Program-made: the position numbers and the translations under genes | The notes under the pieces: model-generated | Told to the model about the DNA's origin: nothing | Database searches by the model: none | Seen by the model: only the letters and a program-made list of their open reading frames with translations | Shown: positions 26,453 through 34,055 of the stretch, one piece after another | Layout of the letters: each line of letters begins with the position of its first letter | Position numbering within the stretch: the stretch's first letter is position 1 | Assembly: GCA_028693705.1 (NCBI GenBank) | Contig: JAQUUX010000010.1 | Span: forward strand, 1-49,033 | DNA from: Lachnospiraceae bacterium | GTDB lineage: Bacteria; Bacillota; Clostridia; Lachnospirales; Lachnospiraceae | Direction of reading: 5' to 3' | Length of the DNA: 49,033 nt

Positions 26453-27433
26453 ATGAAGAAAAAACTTTGGAATAACCAACATTTATATATTTGTGTAATC
26501 GCCACATTACTGGCATTTCTGACTTCCATTCTGGTGGGGAAATATCCCATTACTCCTGCAGCACTTATGGCAGGAGACCAGATGGCTATTCGGGTTTTCC
26601 TCACACTGCGTCTTCCAAGGGCTTTGATCGGACTTTTGGGTGGCTTTGGTCTGGGAATCGCCGGTTTTGTTTATCAGACCGTGTTTCGTAATCCTCTGGC
26701 AGCACCGGATATCATCGGTGTATCTTCCGGTGCGAGTGTAGGAGCGGCTTTTTCCATACTATTTATTTCGCAAACGGTTTTACCCGTTACTCTATGCTCT
26801 TTTTTAGGAGGGCTCACTGCCGTTTGTCTTGCCCTGATTCTGTCTTCTATTGCTCCCGGCAAAAAACAGGAAACACTGGTACTTGCCGGCATTGTGGTAC
26901 ATTCTCTTGCTCAGACGCTACTCATGTTTCTCAAGCTCATGGCCGATCCCGAAAAAGAACTGGCATCCATAGAATACTGGATCATGGGCAGTCTGGGCAG
27001 TGTTACCCTGTCCAGAATACCCTGGAATATGATACTGATCTGTCTCACTACCTTTTGTCTGTTGTTACTGTACCGCCAGATCCTGCTCCTCTCCGTCGAA
27101 GAGGAAGAGGCTAAAACGTTGGGAGTTCCTACTGGTCAGTTACGAATACTGGTATTGCTGTTATCAACCCTGCAGGTAGCTTCCATTATCAGTATCACAG
27201 GTCTTATTAGTTTTGTGGGACTTTTAGCACCCCACATTGCCAGATTGTTAACGAAACGTAACCGTAAATCCACTTTTCTCCTCAGTGGCTTTTTAGGTGC
27301 ATTTCTATTATTGATTGCTGATATACTCGCCAAAGGAATTGCTACTACAGAACTGCCGGTTAGTATTTTCACCTCTCTTCTGGGTGCTCCTTTTCTGGTG
27401 TATCTGATTGTATCAGGAAGGAGACAGAAGTAA
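26453..27433 (+). CDS. FecCD-type ABC transporter permease
   Basis: A 326-residue permease with about nine or ten membrane helices. Family marks are LRLPRALIGLLGGFGLGIAG (about 49-68), QTVFRNPLAAPDIIGVSSGA (about 72-91), and ITGLISFVGLLAPHIARLL (about 250), the coupling-helix region. It forms the membrane channel with the ATPase whose start codon overlaps its stop by 1 bp. The ribosome site is weak, so translation may be coupled to the gene 9 bp upstream. Confidence 0.93.
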   Translation: MKKKLWNNQHLYICVIATLLAFLTSILVGKYPITPAALMAGDQMAIRVFLTLRLPRALIGLLGGFGLGIAGFVYQTVFRNPLAAPDIIGVSSGASVGAAFSILFISQTVLPVTLCSFLGGLTAVCLALILSSIAPGKKQETLVLAGIVVHSLAQTLLMFLKLMADPEKELASIEYWIMGSLGSVTLSRIPWNMILICLTTFCLLLLYRQILLLSVEEEEAKTLGVPTGQLRILVLLLSTLQVASIISITGLISFVGLLAPHIARLLTKRNRKSTFLLSGFLGAFLLLIADILAKGIATTELPVSIFTSLLGAPFLVYLIVSGRRQK

Positions 27434-28233
27434 TGGAAGAAAATCGACTGATACTTTCTCATGTAAATATTCCCCTGGAAGAGATAGATTTTTTACAGGA
27501 TATTTCTTTTACGATAGAAGAAAACTCCATGACTGCTATTTTGGGTGCTAACGGCTGTGGTAAAACCACTCTTTTACGGGCTATCTGTAATCAGATTCCA
27601 TTTACCGGCCAATGTGAATGGAATAATATTTCTCTGCAAAACTGTTCTGCCAGAGAGCTGTCAAGATTACTCAGTTATATTCCGCAGCGAAGCGGTATTA
27701 CCATATCCATGTCTGTTTTAGACGTGGTATTAATGGGATTTAATCCCGTTTTAAAGCTGTTAGAGACACCTTCTAAGCTGCAAAAAGAGGCTGCTTCAAA
27801 AGCACTTTCCATGGTCGGTCTGACGGATTTTATATCCAGAGATTATCTGACTCTTAGCGAAGGTGAAAAACAGCTTTGTATCCTGGCAAGAACCCTGGTT
27901 ACTCACACCAAGCTTTGGCTTTTAGATGAGCCGGACAGTTCCCTTGATTTTCATAATCGTTACCATATGCTGTCGCTGATCAAGCAAATGATGCACCAAA
28001 GTGATGCCTGTGCTTTGCTTTGTCTCCACGATCCCGGTCTGGCTCTTAATTTTTGTGACCAGCTGATTTTATTAAAAGAGCATCATGTGGCTGCCATATT
28101 GCATCCCCGGACAGATCCCCTTCCTCTCATGGAAAAAAGTTTATCTGCAATTTATGGATCTGTTACCTTAAAGCAGATAACGGATAATAAGAGAAATGTC
28201 CATCTGGTGCTGTTATCGGAACAACTTCCATAA
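27433..28233 (+). CDS. ABC transporter ATP-binding protein (FepC/BtuD type)
   Basis: A 266-residue ATPase: Walker A ILGANGCGKTTLLRA (about 37-51), Q loop SYIPQRSG, signature LSEGEKQLCILARTL (about 143-157; S-E-G-E-K instead of the usual SGGQ), Walker B LWLLDEPDSSLD and the H-loop His in LCLHDPG. The C-terminal 35 residues extend past the core. It energises the FecCD permease. The variant signature LSEGE is common in this importer class. Confidence 0.93.
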   Translation: MEENRLILSHVNIPLEEIDFLQDISFTIEENSMTAILGANGCGKTTLLRAICNQIPFTGQCEWNNISLQNCSARELSRLLSYIPQRSGITISMSVLDVVLMGFNPVLKLLETPSKLQKEAASKALSMVGLTDFISRDYLTLSEGEKQLCILARTLVTHTKLWLLDEPDSSLDFHNRYHMLSLIKQMMHQSDACALLCLHDPGLALNFCDQLILLKEHHVAAILHPRTDPLPLMEKSLSAIYGSVTLKQITDNKRNVHLVLLSEQLP

Positions 28234-28249
28234 AAAGAGGAGAATATTT

Positions 28250-28585
28250 ATGAAACCATATATTCGTGTCTATCTTGATGATGATGAAAATAATGCCTTT
28301 TTTGGAGACGGTCCCTGCAGACTGCTGCACGCTATCGAAGAATGCGGTTCTTTAAGAGGTGCAGCAGTTTCTATGGGAATGGCATATACAAAGGCACTAT
28401 CCATCTTAAAAAAAGCAGAGCAGGTACTGAACTTTTCTTTAACAGAGAAGACCATTGGTGGAAAAGGTGGCGGCGGAAGTCATCTGACCACAGAAGCAAA
28501 GGAGTTTTTAGAAAAATATGAAGCCTACCGAGATGCCTGTCTTACGGCTAACCAGCAGCTCTATCTGGAGATCTTTTCAAAATAG
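28250..28585 (+). CDS. ModE-like winged-helix regulator
   Basis: A 111-residue protein equal to the N-terminal DNA-binding domain of ModE, without the molybdate-binding MOP domains. Key region: HAIEECGSLRGAAVSMGMAY (about 25-44) followed by KALSILKKAEQVLNFSL and GGKGGGGSHLT, the wing. It likely binds the palindrome at 25243-25266 and ties the hydroxylase and importer to molybdenum status, but must sense it through another route as the ligand domain is absent. I start at ATG 28250, preceded by GAGGAG; the frame extends to 28196. The next gene overlaps it by 68 bp. Confidence 0.88.
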   Translation: MKPYIRVYLDDDENNAFFGDGPCRLLHAIEECGSLRGAAVSMGMAYTKALSILKKAEQVLNFSLTEKTIGGKGGGGSHLTTEAKEFLEKYEAYRDACLTANQQLYLEIFSK

Positions 28586-29732
28586 TCATAAAAAACATCT
28601 GGTTCTTACCGGAAGTAAGGGCATTGGGAAGAGTACGCTGTTTCAGGAGTTGTTTGCTTTCCTGCCTACATCTGTCCCTGCTCTCCATCAAGACTCCCAT
28701 TCCGTTACGATTCCCGGCATTACCACCCATGCCATTCCACAAACAGAAGTCCTCTTACGAGATAATATGACCGGAGAAACAGCAGTAATCGGTCGCTTTT
28801 CTTCAAGCACTTCATCCGAAGCAGGCGCGGGGCATCAGATGTTGCCTGTGGAAACCGGCTTTTTAACCCTGGGAATGAACGTTTTAAAGAAATTTTCTGC
28901 AAGCCTGCCCTATGATAGCTCCTGGGTCACCTTTGATGAACTGGGTTATCTGGAAAACAGCTGTCCGGCTTTTCAGAGAGAAGTAATCGCTGTTTTCAAT
29001 CATCATCCTGTTCTGGCTGTGATTAGAAAACAAAGCACACCTTTTCTGAACAGTATCCGTAATCGAAAAGACGTGTTCCTGTATGATCTGGATGAACCTG
29101 TCCTTCCCGTCGGCTGTGTCATTATGGCCTCTGGATTAGGAAAACGCTTTGGCGGAAATAAATTATTAGCAGATTTTCACGGAAAGCCTTTGCTTTCTCA
29201 CATCATTGAAATTACCGGGCACTCTCTGTTTGCTGATCGTATTGTAGTTACCAGAAATGCTGAAATACAAGCCTTTTGTAAAAAAGAAAATATCCCTGTT
29301 CTGCTCCATGACCTACCGGGTCGTAATGACACCATACGTCTTGGATTAGAAGCTTTACAAAATAATATCAATCTTACGCTTCGTGGCTGTCTGTTTGCAG
29401 TCAGTGACCAGCCATTGCTCTCCAGAGAGAGCCTGGAATCCATGGTGTTATCTTTTTCCCAAAATGCTACCGGTATTTATCGGTTTTGTTTTTCGGAAAA
29501 TAGCATCCCGTTCTTATATGGAAATCCGGTTTTATTTGAAAAAACATATTTTTCGGAATTATCACAGCTTCCTCCCGGAAAAGGTGGTTCTGTCTTGCTT
29601 TCCCGCTATGCAGATCATGTTAAAAGCATTCCGGTAATAAAAAAAGAAGAACTCTTCGATATTGATACCACGGCTGATCTTATACAGCTGGAACATCTTT
29701 TATCAGAGAATCCTTCTTCATCATCTTTTTGA
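28518..29732 (+). CDS. Fusion of THEP1-type NTPase and MocA/MobA-type nucleotidyltransferase
   Basis: A 404-residue two-domain protein. The N-terminal half (about 27-190) is a small NTPase of the THEP1/NTPase_1 type: Walker A LTGSKGIGKSTLFQEL (about 30-45) and the Walker B-like TFDELGYLENSCPAFQREV (about 134-152). The C-terminal half (about 198-395) is a MobA-like NTP transferase: VIMASGLGKRFGGNKLLADF (about 202-221) and AVSDQPLLSRESLESM (about 290-305). The latter matches MocA/MobA enzymes that add CMP or GMP to molybdopterin for hydroxylases. The start is ATG 28518 or 28533; both lie inside the ModE-like gene in the +1 frame, an unusual overlap. A convergent purine permease ends 9 bp away. 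Confidence 0.85.
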   Translation: MKPTEMPVLRLTSSSIWRSFQNSHKKHLVLTGSKGIGKSTLFQELFAFLPTSVPALHQDSHSVTIPGITTHAIPQTEVLLRDNMTGETAVIGRFSSSTSSEAGAGHQMLPVETGFLTLGMNVLKKFSASLPYDSSWVTFDELGYLENSCPAFQREVIAVFNHHPVLAVIRKQSTPFLNSIRNRKDVFLYDLDEPVLPVGCVIMASGLGKRFGGNKLLADFHGKPLLSHIIEITGHSLFADRIVVTRNAEIQAFCKKENIPVLLHDLPGRNDTIRLGLEALQNNINLTLRGCLFAVSDQPLLSRESLESMVLSFSQNATGIYRFCFSENSIPFLYGNPVLFEKTYFSELSQLPPGKGGSVLLSRYADHVKSIPVIKKEELFDIDTTADLIQLEHLLSENPSSSSF

Positions 29733-29741
29733 AAATATTAT

Positions 29742-31136
29742 TTATTTTTCTTTTGGCAATACTATGTTCAATAAGATTGCAACAAAAGCAGCCGGTACGA
29801 TGCCTGAACCACCAAAGATCAGCTGAATAGCCTGCGGTGTATTTGCAAGAATACTGGTGTTTGCACCCATTCCATAGCCAACGCCCAACGCAACTGACAC
29901 AATTGTCAGATTCCTGGAAGTCATTTTTTCTTTGGTAATCAGCTGAATACCGCTTACTACAATAGATGAGAACATCATAACTGCAGCGCCGCCCAATACA
30001 GACTGTGGCATAATGGAAACCAGTGCACCCAGCTTAGGGATCAGACCACATAGCACTAGAAATACTGCGCCTGTTGCCAATGCTATTCTGTTTACTACCT
30101 TTGTCATGGCTACCAGACCAACATTCTGGCTAAAGGATGTATTGGGCAGTACTCCAAAAAAAGCTGCCAATGTAGATCCTAATCCGTCACAGATCACGCC
30201 ACCGGACAATTCCTGATCCGTTGCTTCCCTATCCATACCGCCTTCCATAACACCTGAGATATCTCCAACGGTTTCTACTGCTGTTACGATGAACATGATC
30301 ATAACCGGCAGTATCGCTCTAAGGTCAAATACAATTTTCACGGGAACAATTGCAGGAATGGTAAACCAGTTAGCTGCCGCAACCTTATCCCAGTTCAGTA
30401 CCCATGCTTTGGTAAACTCTGTACCATCTGCTGCAATTCCTGTGGTAGGCAAAACAAATCCCATGATAAAAGCTGCCAGATAGCCTGCCATAATACCAAT
30501 CAAAATCGCAGATGAACTGGCAAAACCTTTTGTGCCATGCTTTACAGCCAATATAACCACCAGTACAAATATTGCCAGTAACAGATTTTCCATAGAACCA
30601 AAATCCTTAGCTGTATTACCACCGCCAAAAGAATTGATTCCCACAGAGATCAGTGATAATCCAATGGACAATACCACTGTACCGGTTACAACAGAAGGAA
30701 AGAACTTTCGTAATGGTTTCAGGAAAAATCCCAGAACACCTTCAAACAAGCCGCCTATAATAGAGGCTCCCATAATAGCACCATAGGCTAACACTCCACC
30801 ACCCATAGTAGTTGCCACGCTATTGAACACTCCAATAAAACCGGAACTGGTACCCATGATAATTGGCACTTTACCGCCAACAGGTCCAATGGCAAACAAC
30901 TGAATCAAAGTTACAATACCCGCTACAAACATGGCATTCTGTAACAGACTTACCTGTAATCCCGCCAGATCACTTCCTCCGGCGATACCACATGCTCCTG
31001 TTAATATTAAAATTGGTGTCAGATTTCCCACGAACATTGCCAGTACATGCTGCAATCCCAAAGGAATAGCCTGTTTAAGAGGCATTTTGGCTTCAAACTC
31101 ATACGCTGCGGGTGACAGTTCACTCTTTTGTCTCAT
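29742..31136 (-). CDS. Purine/nucleobase permease (NCS2 family)
   Basis: A protein of about 464 residues with 12-14 membrane helices. NCS2 marks include QHVLAMFVGNLTPILILTGA (about 29-48), FGVLPNTSFSQNVGLVAMTK (about 328-347; the QNVG motif lies in the substrate site), and SVLGGAAVMMFSSIVVSGIQ. It imports xanthine, urate or a related base with a proton or sodium. It fits the molybdenum hydroxylase as a source of substrate. I start at ATG 31136 with GGAGGAGAG in front; a promoter occupies the upstream extension to 31175. Confidence 0.93.
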   Translation of the reverse strand: MRQKSELSPAAYEFEAKMPLKQAIPLGLQHVLAMFVGNLTPILILTGACGIAGGSDLAGLQVSLLQNAMFVAGIVTLIQLFAIGPVGGKVPIIMGTSSGFIGVFNSVATTMGGGVLAYGAIMGASIIGGLFEGVLGFFLKPLRKFFPSVVTGTVVLSIGLSLISVGINSFGGGNTAKDFGSMENLLLAIFVLVVILAVKHGTKGFASSSAILIGIMAGYLAAFIMGFVLPTTGIAADGTEFTKAWVLNWDKVAAANWFTIPAIVPVKIVFDLRAILPVMIMFIVTAVETVGDISGVMEGGMDREATDQELSGGVICDGLGSTLAAFFGVLPNTSFSQNVGLVAMTKVVNRIALATGAVFLVLCGLIPKLGALVSIMPQSVLGGAAVMMFSSIVVSGIQLITKEKMTSRNLTIVSVALGVGYGMGANTSILANTPQAIQLIFGGSGIVPAAFVAILLNIVLPKEK

Positions 31137-31170
31137 TTCTCTCCTCCAAATTTTTACATTTTTCTCGATT

Positions 31171-31199
31171 ATCATAAACTATCCTCATAATGATTTCAA
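31171..31199 (-). promoter_or_regulatory. Sigma-A promoter of the purine permease
   Basis: On the minus strand TTGAAA (31199-31194), a 17-bp spacer and TATGAT (31176-31171). The leader to ATG 31136 would be only about 28 nt, which leaves no room for a purine riboswitch. Confidence 0.7.
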
Positions 31200-31215
31200 T
31201 AAAATTTACAACCAC

Positions 31216-31246
31216 GTATAATTTCCTGACAAATCCACATACTGAT
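31216..31246 (+). promoter_or_regulatory. Possible sigma-E type sporulation promoter
   Basis: GTATAATT (31216-31223), 14 bp, then CATACTGAT (31238-31246). This resembles the mother-cell sigma-E pattern of B. subtilis and lies 40 bp before a spore-coat-like pair. The match is imperfect. Confidence 0.4.
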
Positions 31247-31285
31247 CTCTGAACGTAAACTTTTATAAATAACAGGAGGTGCCAT

Positions 31286-31471
31286 ATGGCAAAAATACCC
31301 GAACTGGAATTACAAAATTTAAGACATTTGATCGGTGGCTACGATACCAGCAAATGCAAACTGGAAGAATACGCTTCCTGTACCCAGGACACTGAACTGA
31401 AGCAATTCTTTGAACAGGGTGCACAGTCTGCCATGAAGAACAAACAGGAACTGATGAATTTCTTACAGTAA
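31286..31471 (+). CDS. Small protein before a CotF-like coat gene
   Basis: A 61-residue protein with the strong ribosome site AGGAGGTG before ATG 31286. It is predicted to be mostly helical, with LELQNLRHLIGGYDTSKCKL and a C-terminal helix FEQGAQSAMKNKQELMNFLQ. I do not recognise a named family with certainty; it resembles short partners of CotF/ferritin-like coat proteins. The coat-like gene follows 34 bp later. A sporulation role is inferred. Confidence 0.75.
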   Translation: MAKIPELELQNLRHLIGGYDTSKCKLEEYASCTQDTELKQFFEQGAQSAMKNKQELMNFLQ

Positions 31472-31505
31472 AAAACATTTGATCAAAAAGAAAGAAGGTA
31501 TGAAA

Positions 31506-31760
31506 ATGCAGGAAAAAGCAATGGTAAATGATACTCTCGCCAGCATCAATGGAGAACTGGTACGTTTTGGTGAAATGATTCCCCAGACAGAAAACAAAGA
31601 ATTAAAACAGTCCCTGAAACAGTTCCGAAATGCATGCGAACAGTCCCAGGAACAGCTCTACCAGATCGCGCGGGAAAAATCCTATTACATCCCGGCGGCT
31701 AAGGCAACTGACGAGGAAATCAAGCACGTGAAAAGCCTGTTTGCTGAGGGCGCAATGTAG
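31506..31760 (+). CDS. CotF-like spore coat protein
   Basis: An 84-residue helical protein. The two helices MVNDTLASINGELVRFGEMI and LKQSLKQFRNACEQSQEQLY are followed by the typical ending REKSYYIPAAKATDEEIKHV (about 56-75) of the Coat F domain. Members build the spore coat. I start at ATG 31506, where AGAAGG is at the right distance; the frame extends to 31479. The stop lies 4 bp before the terminal repeat of the palindromic element. Confidence 0.85.
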   Translation: MQEKAMVNDTLASINGELVRFGEMIPQTENKELKQSLKQFRNACEQSQEQLYQIAREKSYYIPAAKATDEEIKHVKSLFAEGAM

Positions 31761-31764
31761 CTGG

Positions 31765-32233
31765 TAAACTGTAGGTTAAAGGAATAAAGATTGATGTAAA
31801 GTGACGGTTCAGCCGTGTATCATATGCTCACAAGCCCGTTCTCACTACGGTAAACGAATAGTTGCAATAGTTTAGCCTTGGCTACAGACCGGGCCAACTG
31901 CAGATTGGCAACTTGAAAAGAATAACGAATGTAACGAACAGGAAGTGGTGCGGGTGTGTATTCTTCCATTGCCTGTGAACATGTATTAAAGCCACTTAAT
32001 CATTCCCGGCTGTTACCACAGCTATTCCGGGCAAGGATGCCAAAGCCATAAATGGCTTGAAAGGGACCTCAGAGCCAGGATGGCGATTGGTTCCGTTAGC
32101 GTAAGCAACTGCAATCTAAATGGAATGATTTAGTGGCTTTTATACGTGCGAGCGGCAATGGAAGGATACACACCCACACCATTGCCGTCTCGTTATAATT
32201 ATTATTATTTTTAAGTTGCTAAACTACAGTTTA
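31765..32233 (+). repeat. Composite palindromic repeat element, copy A
   Basis: A 469-bp non-coding block that ends in TAAACTGTAGGTTAAAGG at the left and CTAAACTACAGTTTA at the right. The right module (about 31894-32233) is a giant imperfect palindrome: the left strand CCAACTGCAG...GCAACTT...GGTGCGGGTGTGTATTC matches the inverted right strand GGATACACACCCACACC...AAGTTGCTAAACTACAG. Its centre has arms GCCACTTAATCATTCC (31991-32006) and GGAATGATTTAGTGGC (32122-32137). The left part (31765-31850) matches one arm of copy B module 2. Part of the block (31848-31975) is reverse-complementary to 45293-45420 with two differences by my reading. No credible gene is inside. Confidence 0.9.
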
Positions 32234-33349
32234 CAGCAATGCAGCTGCTGCTTTCTCAAGTTCATCGCGGATCTTGATATGCTGCGGACATGCCTGCTCG
32301 CACTTACCGCACTTGATACATTCCGCTGCGTTCTTTTTACCGTGACCGCTTACCAGCCACTGCTCTTGGTGTTTTGCTGCGGGCATATCTTTATAAAGGG
32401 TCAGATAATTCATAGCTGTGAATGTGCCTGAGATGCCAATGTTATTCGGACAGACCTTGGAACAGTAGTTACAGGTAGTACATGGGATCAGTGGAATCTT
32501 TTTCAGCGCTGTCTGGGCTTCTTCCAGTGTTTTCTTTTCCATTTCGGACAAGCCGTTAAAATCCTTCATATAAGAAAGATTATCTTCCATCTGCTCTACA
32601 CTGCTCATACCGGATAATACGGTAATCAAGCCTTCCAGATTTGCAGCGAATCGAACTGCCCAGGAGGCACAGGAGGCTATTGGATCAGCTTTCTTAAATA
32701 CTTCCTGCACCGATTCCGGCGGATTTGCCAGCATACCGCCCTTTACAGGTTCCATGATAATAACCGGTTTATTGTATTTTCTTGCCATTTCATAGCATTT
32801 TTTAGACTGTATTGCCGGATTATCCCAGTCCCCGTAATTGATCTGCAGCTGTACGAATTCCATTTCGGGATGTGCTTTTAAAATCTCTTCCAGCTCTTCC
32901 GGTGTGGAATGGAAAGAAAAACCAACATGTTTGATCAAACCTTCCTTCTTTTTCTCCTGTACGAAACTCCACATGTCAAAATCATCAAAGAATTTGGTAC
33001 GTGCTTCTCCCAGATTATGTAACAGATAGAAATCAAAATATCCTGCCCCGGTCTGTTTCAGGGAAGTATCAAACTGAGCAATTGCTTCCTCCCTGGTCTT
33101 ACAGTTGATCCAGGCTGCATTTTTGGTAGCCAGCTGAAAGCTTTCTCTCGGGTAACGTTCTACCAGTGCCTGACGGATTGCATCCTCGCTTCCTGCATAT
33201 GCCCATGCCGTATCAAAATAAGTAAAACCTGCAGCCAGGAATTTATCTACCATGACCTTAGTCTGCTCCACATCAACGCTTTTTCCATTCATGGGAAGAC
33301 GCATTAATCCAAAGCCAAGCTTCTTAATGTTTTCTCCTAAATATGCCAT
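32231..33349 (-). CDS. Aldo/keto reductase with C-terminal [4Fe-4S] ferredoxin domain
   Basis: A 372-residue protein. Residues 1-270 form the AKR barrel: FGLMRLPMNG, FDTAWAYAGSEDAIRQAL with catalytic Asp/Tyr (about 44-61), and LATKNAAW with Lys. A C-terminal ferredoxin-like part carries CTTCNYCSKVCP and CIKCGKCEQACP (about 290-301 and 350-361). Such clostridial reductases probably couple NAD(P)H or ferredoxin to carbonyl reduction; the substrate is unknown. The TAA stop is made by the terminal repeat of element A. It is divergent from a MerR gene, and its promoter has MerR geometry. Confidence 0.9.
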   Translation of the reverse strand: MAYLGENIKKLGFGLMRLPMNGKSVDVEQTKVMVDKFLAAGFTYFDTAWAYAGSEDAIRQALVERYPRESFQLATKNAAWINCKTREEAIAQFDTSLKQTGAGYFDFYLLHNLGEARTKFFDDFDMWSFVQEKKKEGLIKHVGFSFHSTPEELEEILKAHPEMEFVQLQINYGDWDNPAIQSKKCYEMARKYNKPVIIMEPVKGGMLANPPESVQEVFKKADPIASCASWAVRFAANLEGLITVLSGMSSVEQMEDNLSYMKDFNGLSEMEKKTLEEAQTALKKIPLIPCTTCNYCSKVCPNNIGISGTFTAMNYLTLYKDMPAAKHQEQWLVSGHGKKNAAECIKCGKCEQACPQHIKIRDELEKAAAALL

Positions 33350-33470
33350 TTTTAACCTCTCATTCTGCCGTCCTCACGGCCATTCAAACTCATTTGCCGG
33401 ATTTAGTAAAGTTTACGCGACTGTTTACACTTTCCCTACCTTGCCTGCAATTATTTATCGTGATAAAATC

Positions 33471-33501
33471 ATCTTAGTATATTCGTCTAACTCGAAGTCA
33501 A
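33471..33501 (-). promoter_or_regulatory. MerR-type promoter of the aldo/keto reductase
   Basis: On the minus strand TTGACT (33501-33496), a 19-bp spacer and TAAGAT (33476-33471). The dyad TTCG-N7-CGAA (33482-33496) lies in the spacer. A long spacer holding a dyad is the classic arrangement at promoters that MerR proteins activate by twisting DNA. Confidence 0.6.
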
Positions 33502-33506
33502 GATAT

Positions 33507-33542
33507 AAAATGAATCTATAACCTAAAATAAATCTATAATCC
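33507..33542. repeat. Two tandem 18-bp repeats in the reductase/MerR intergenic region
   Basis: AAAATGAATCTATAACCT and AAAATAAATCTATAATCC follow each other directly and match at 16 of 18 positions. They lie between the divergent promoters, close to a TATAAT at 33547-33552 that may serve merR. Confidence 0.6.
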
Positions 33543-33632
33543 AGGATATAATAGTTAATTCTTGTTTTACTATTTAAATTCATCGCTACCGGTTTTATCC
33601 ACATTGCATCCACAAGAAAGGAAACTTAAACC

Positions 33633-34055
33633 ATGAATTATTCCGTTAAAGAAATTGCTGAAAAAATGGGACTGACCGAGCATACCATTCGTTATTATAC
33701 AGATCAAAATCTGTTCCCTTGTAAGCGTGATTCTAACAATCGGCGTGTTTTTGATGACCAGTCAGTTAACTGGCTGCAAGGAATTAAATGCCTGCGTGCC
33801 TGCGGCGTTTCTATTGAGGACATTAAAATATATTGTGATCTTTGTCTGGAAGGAGATGTCACCATCCCGGAACGTCACCAGTTCATGCTGCATCAGCAGG
33901 AACTGGCACAGGAACGTCTGCGGGAAGCCCAGGAGGTTGCCAATTATATGGATTACAAGGTGAAGCATTATGAAGAAATCCTGGCAAATAAAATTCCTGA
34001 TGATATGAATCCGGCTACAAAAGAAACTCCCGGTGTTGGAAAACAGGTTGGATAA
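33633..34055 (+). CDS. MerR-family transcriptional regulator
   Basis: A 140-residue regulator: the N-terminal winged helix YSVKEIAEKMGLTEHTIRYY (about 3-22) and RRVFDDQSVNWL, then a dimerisation helix (about 80-118) and a short tail. There are no metal-type cysteine pairs, so a small organic or electrophile signal is more likely than a metal. It probably activates the divergent reductase gene. The 3' end overlaps the 3' end of thrS by 41 bp in the opposite direction. AGAAAGGAAA precedes ATG 33633. Confidence 0.9.
   Translation: MNYSVKEIAEKMGLTEHTIRYYTDQNLFPCKRDSNNRRVFDDQSVNWLQGIKCLRACGVSIEDIKIYCDLCLEGDVTIPERHQFMLHQQELAQERLREAQEVANYMDYKVKHYEEILANKIPDDMNPATKETPGVGKQVG

Noticed and set aside
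31137..31170. Purine riboswitch for the NCS2 permease
   Set aside because: The mapped promoter leaves a leader of about 28 nt, too short for a purine aptamer.
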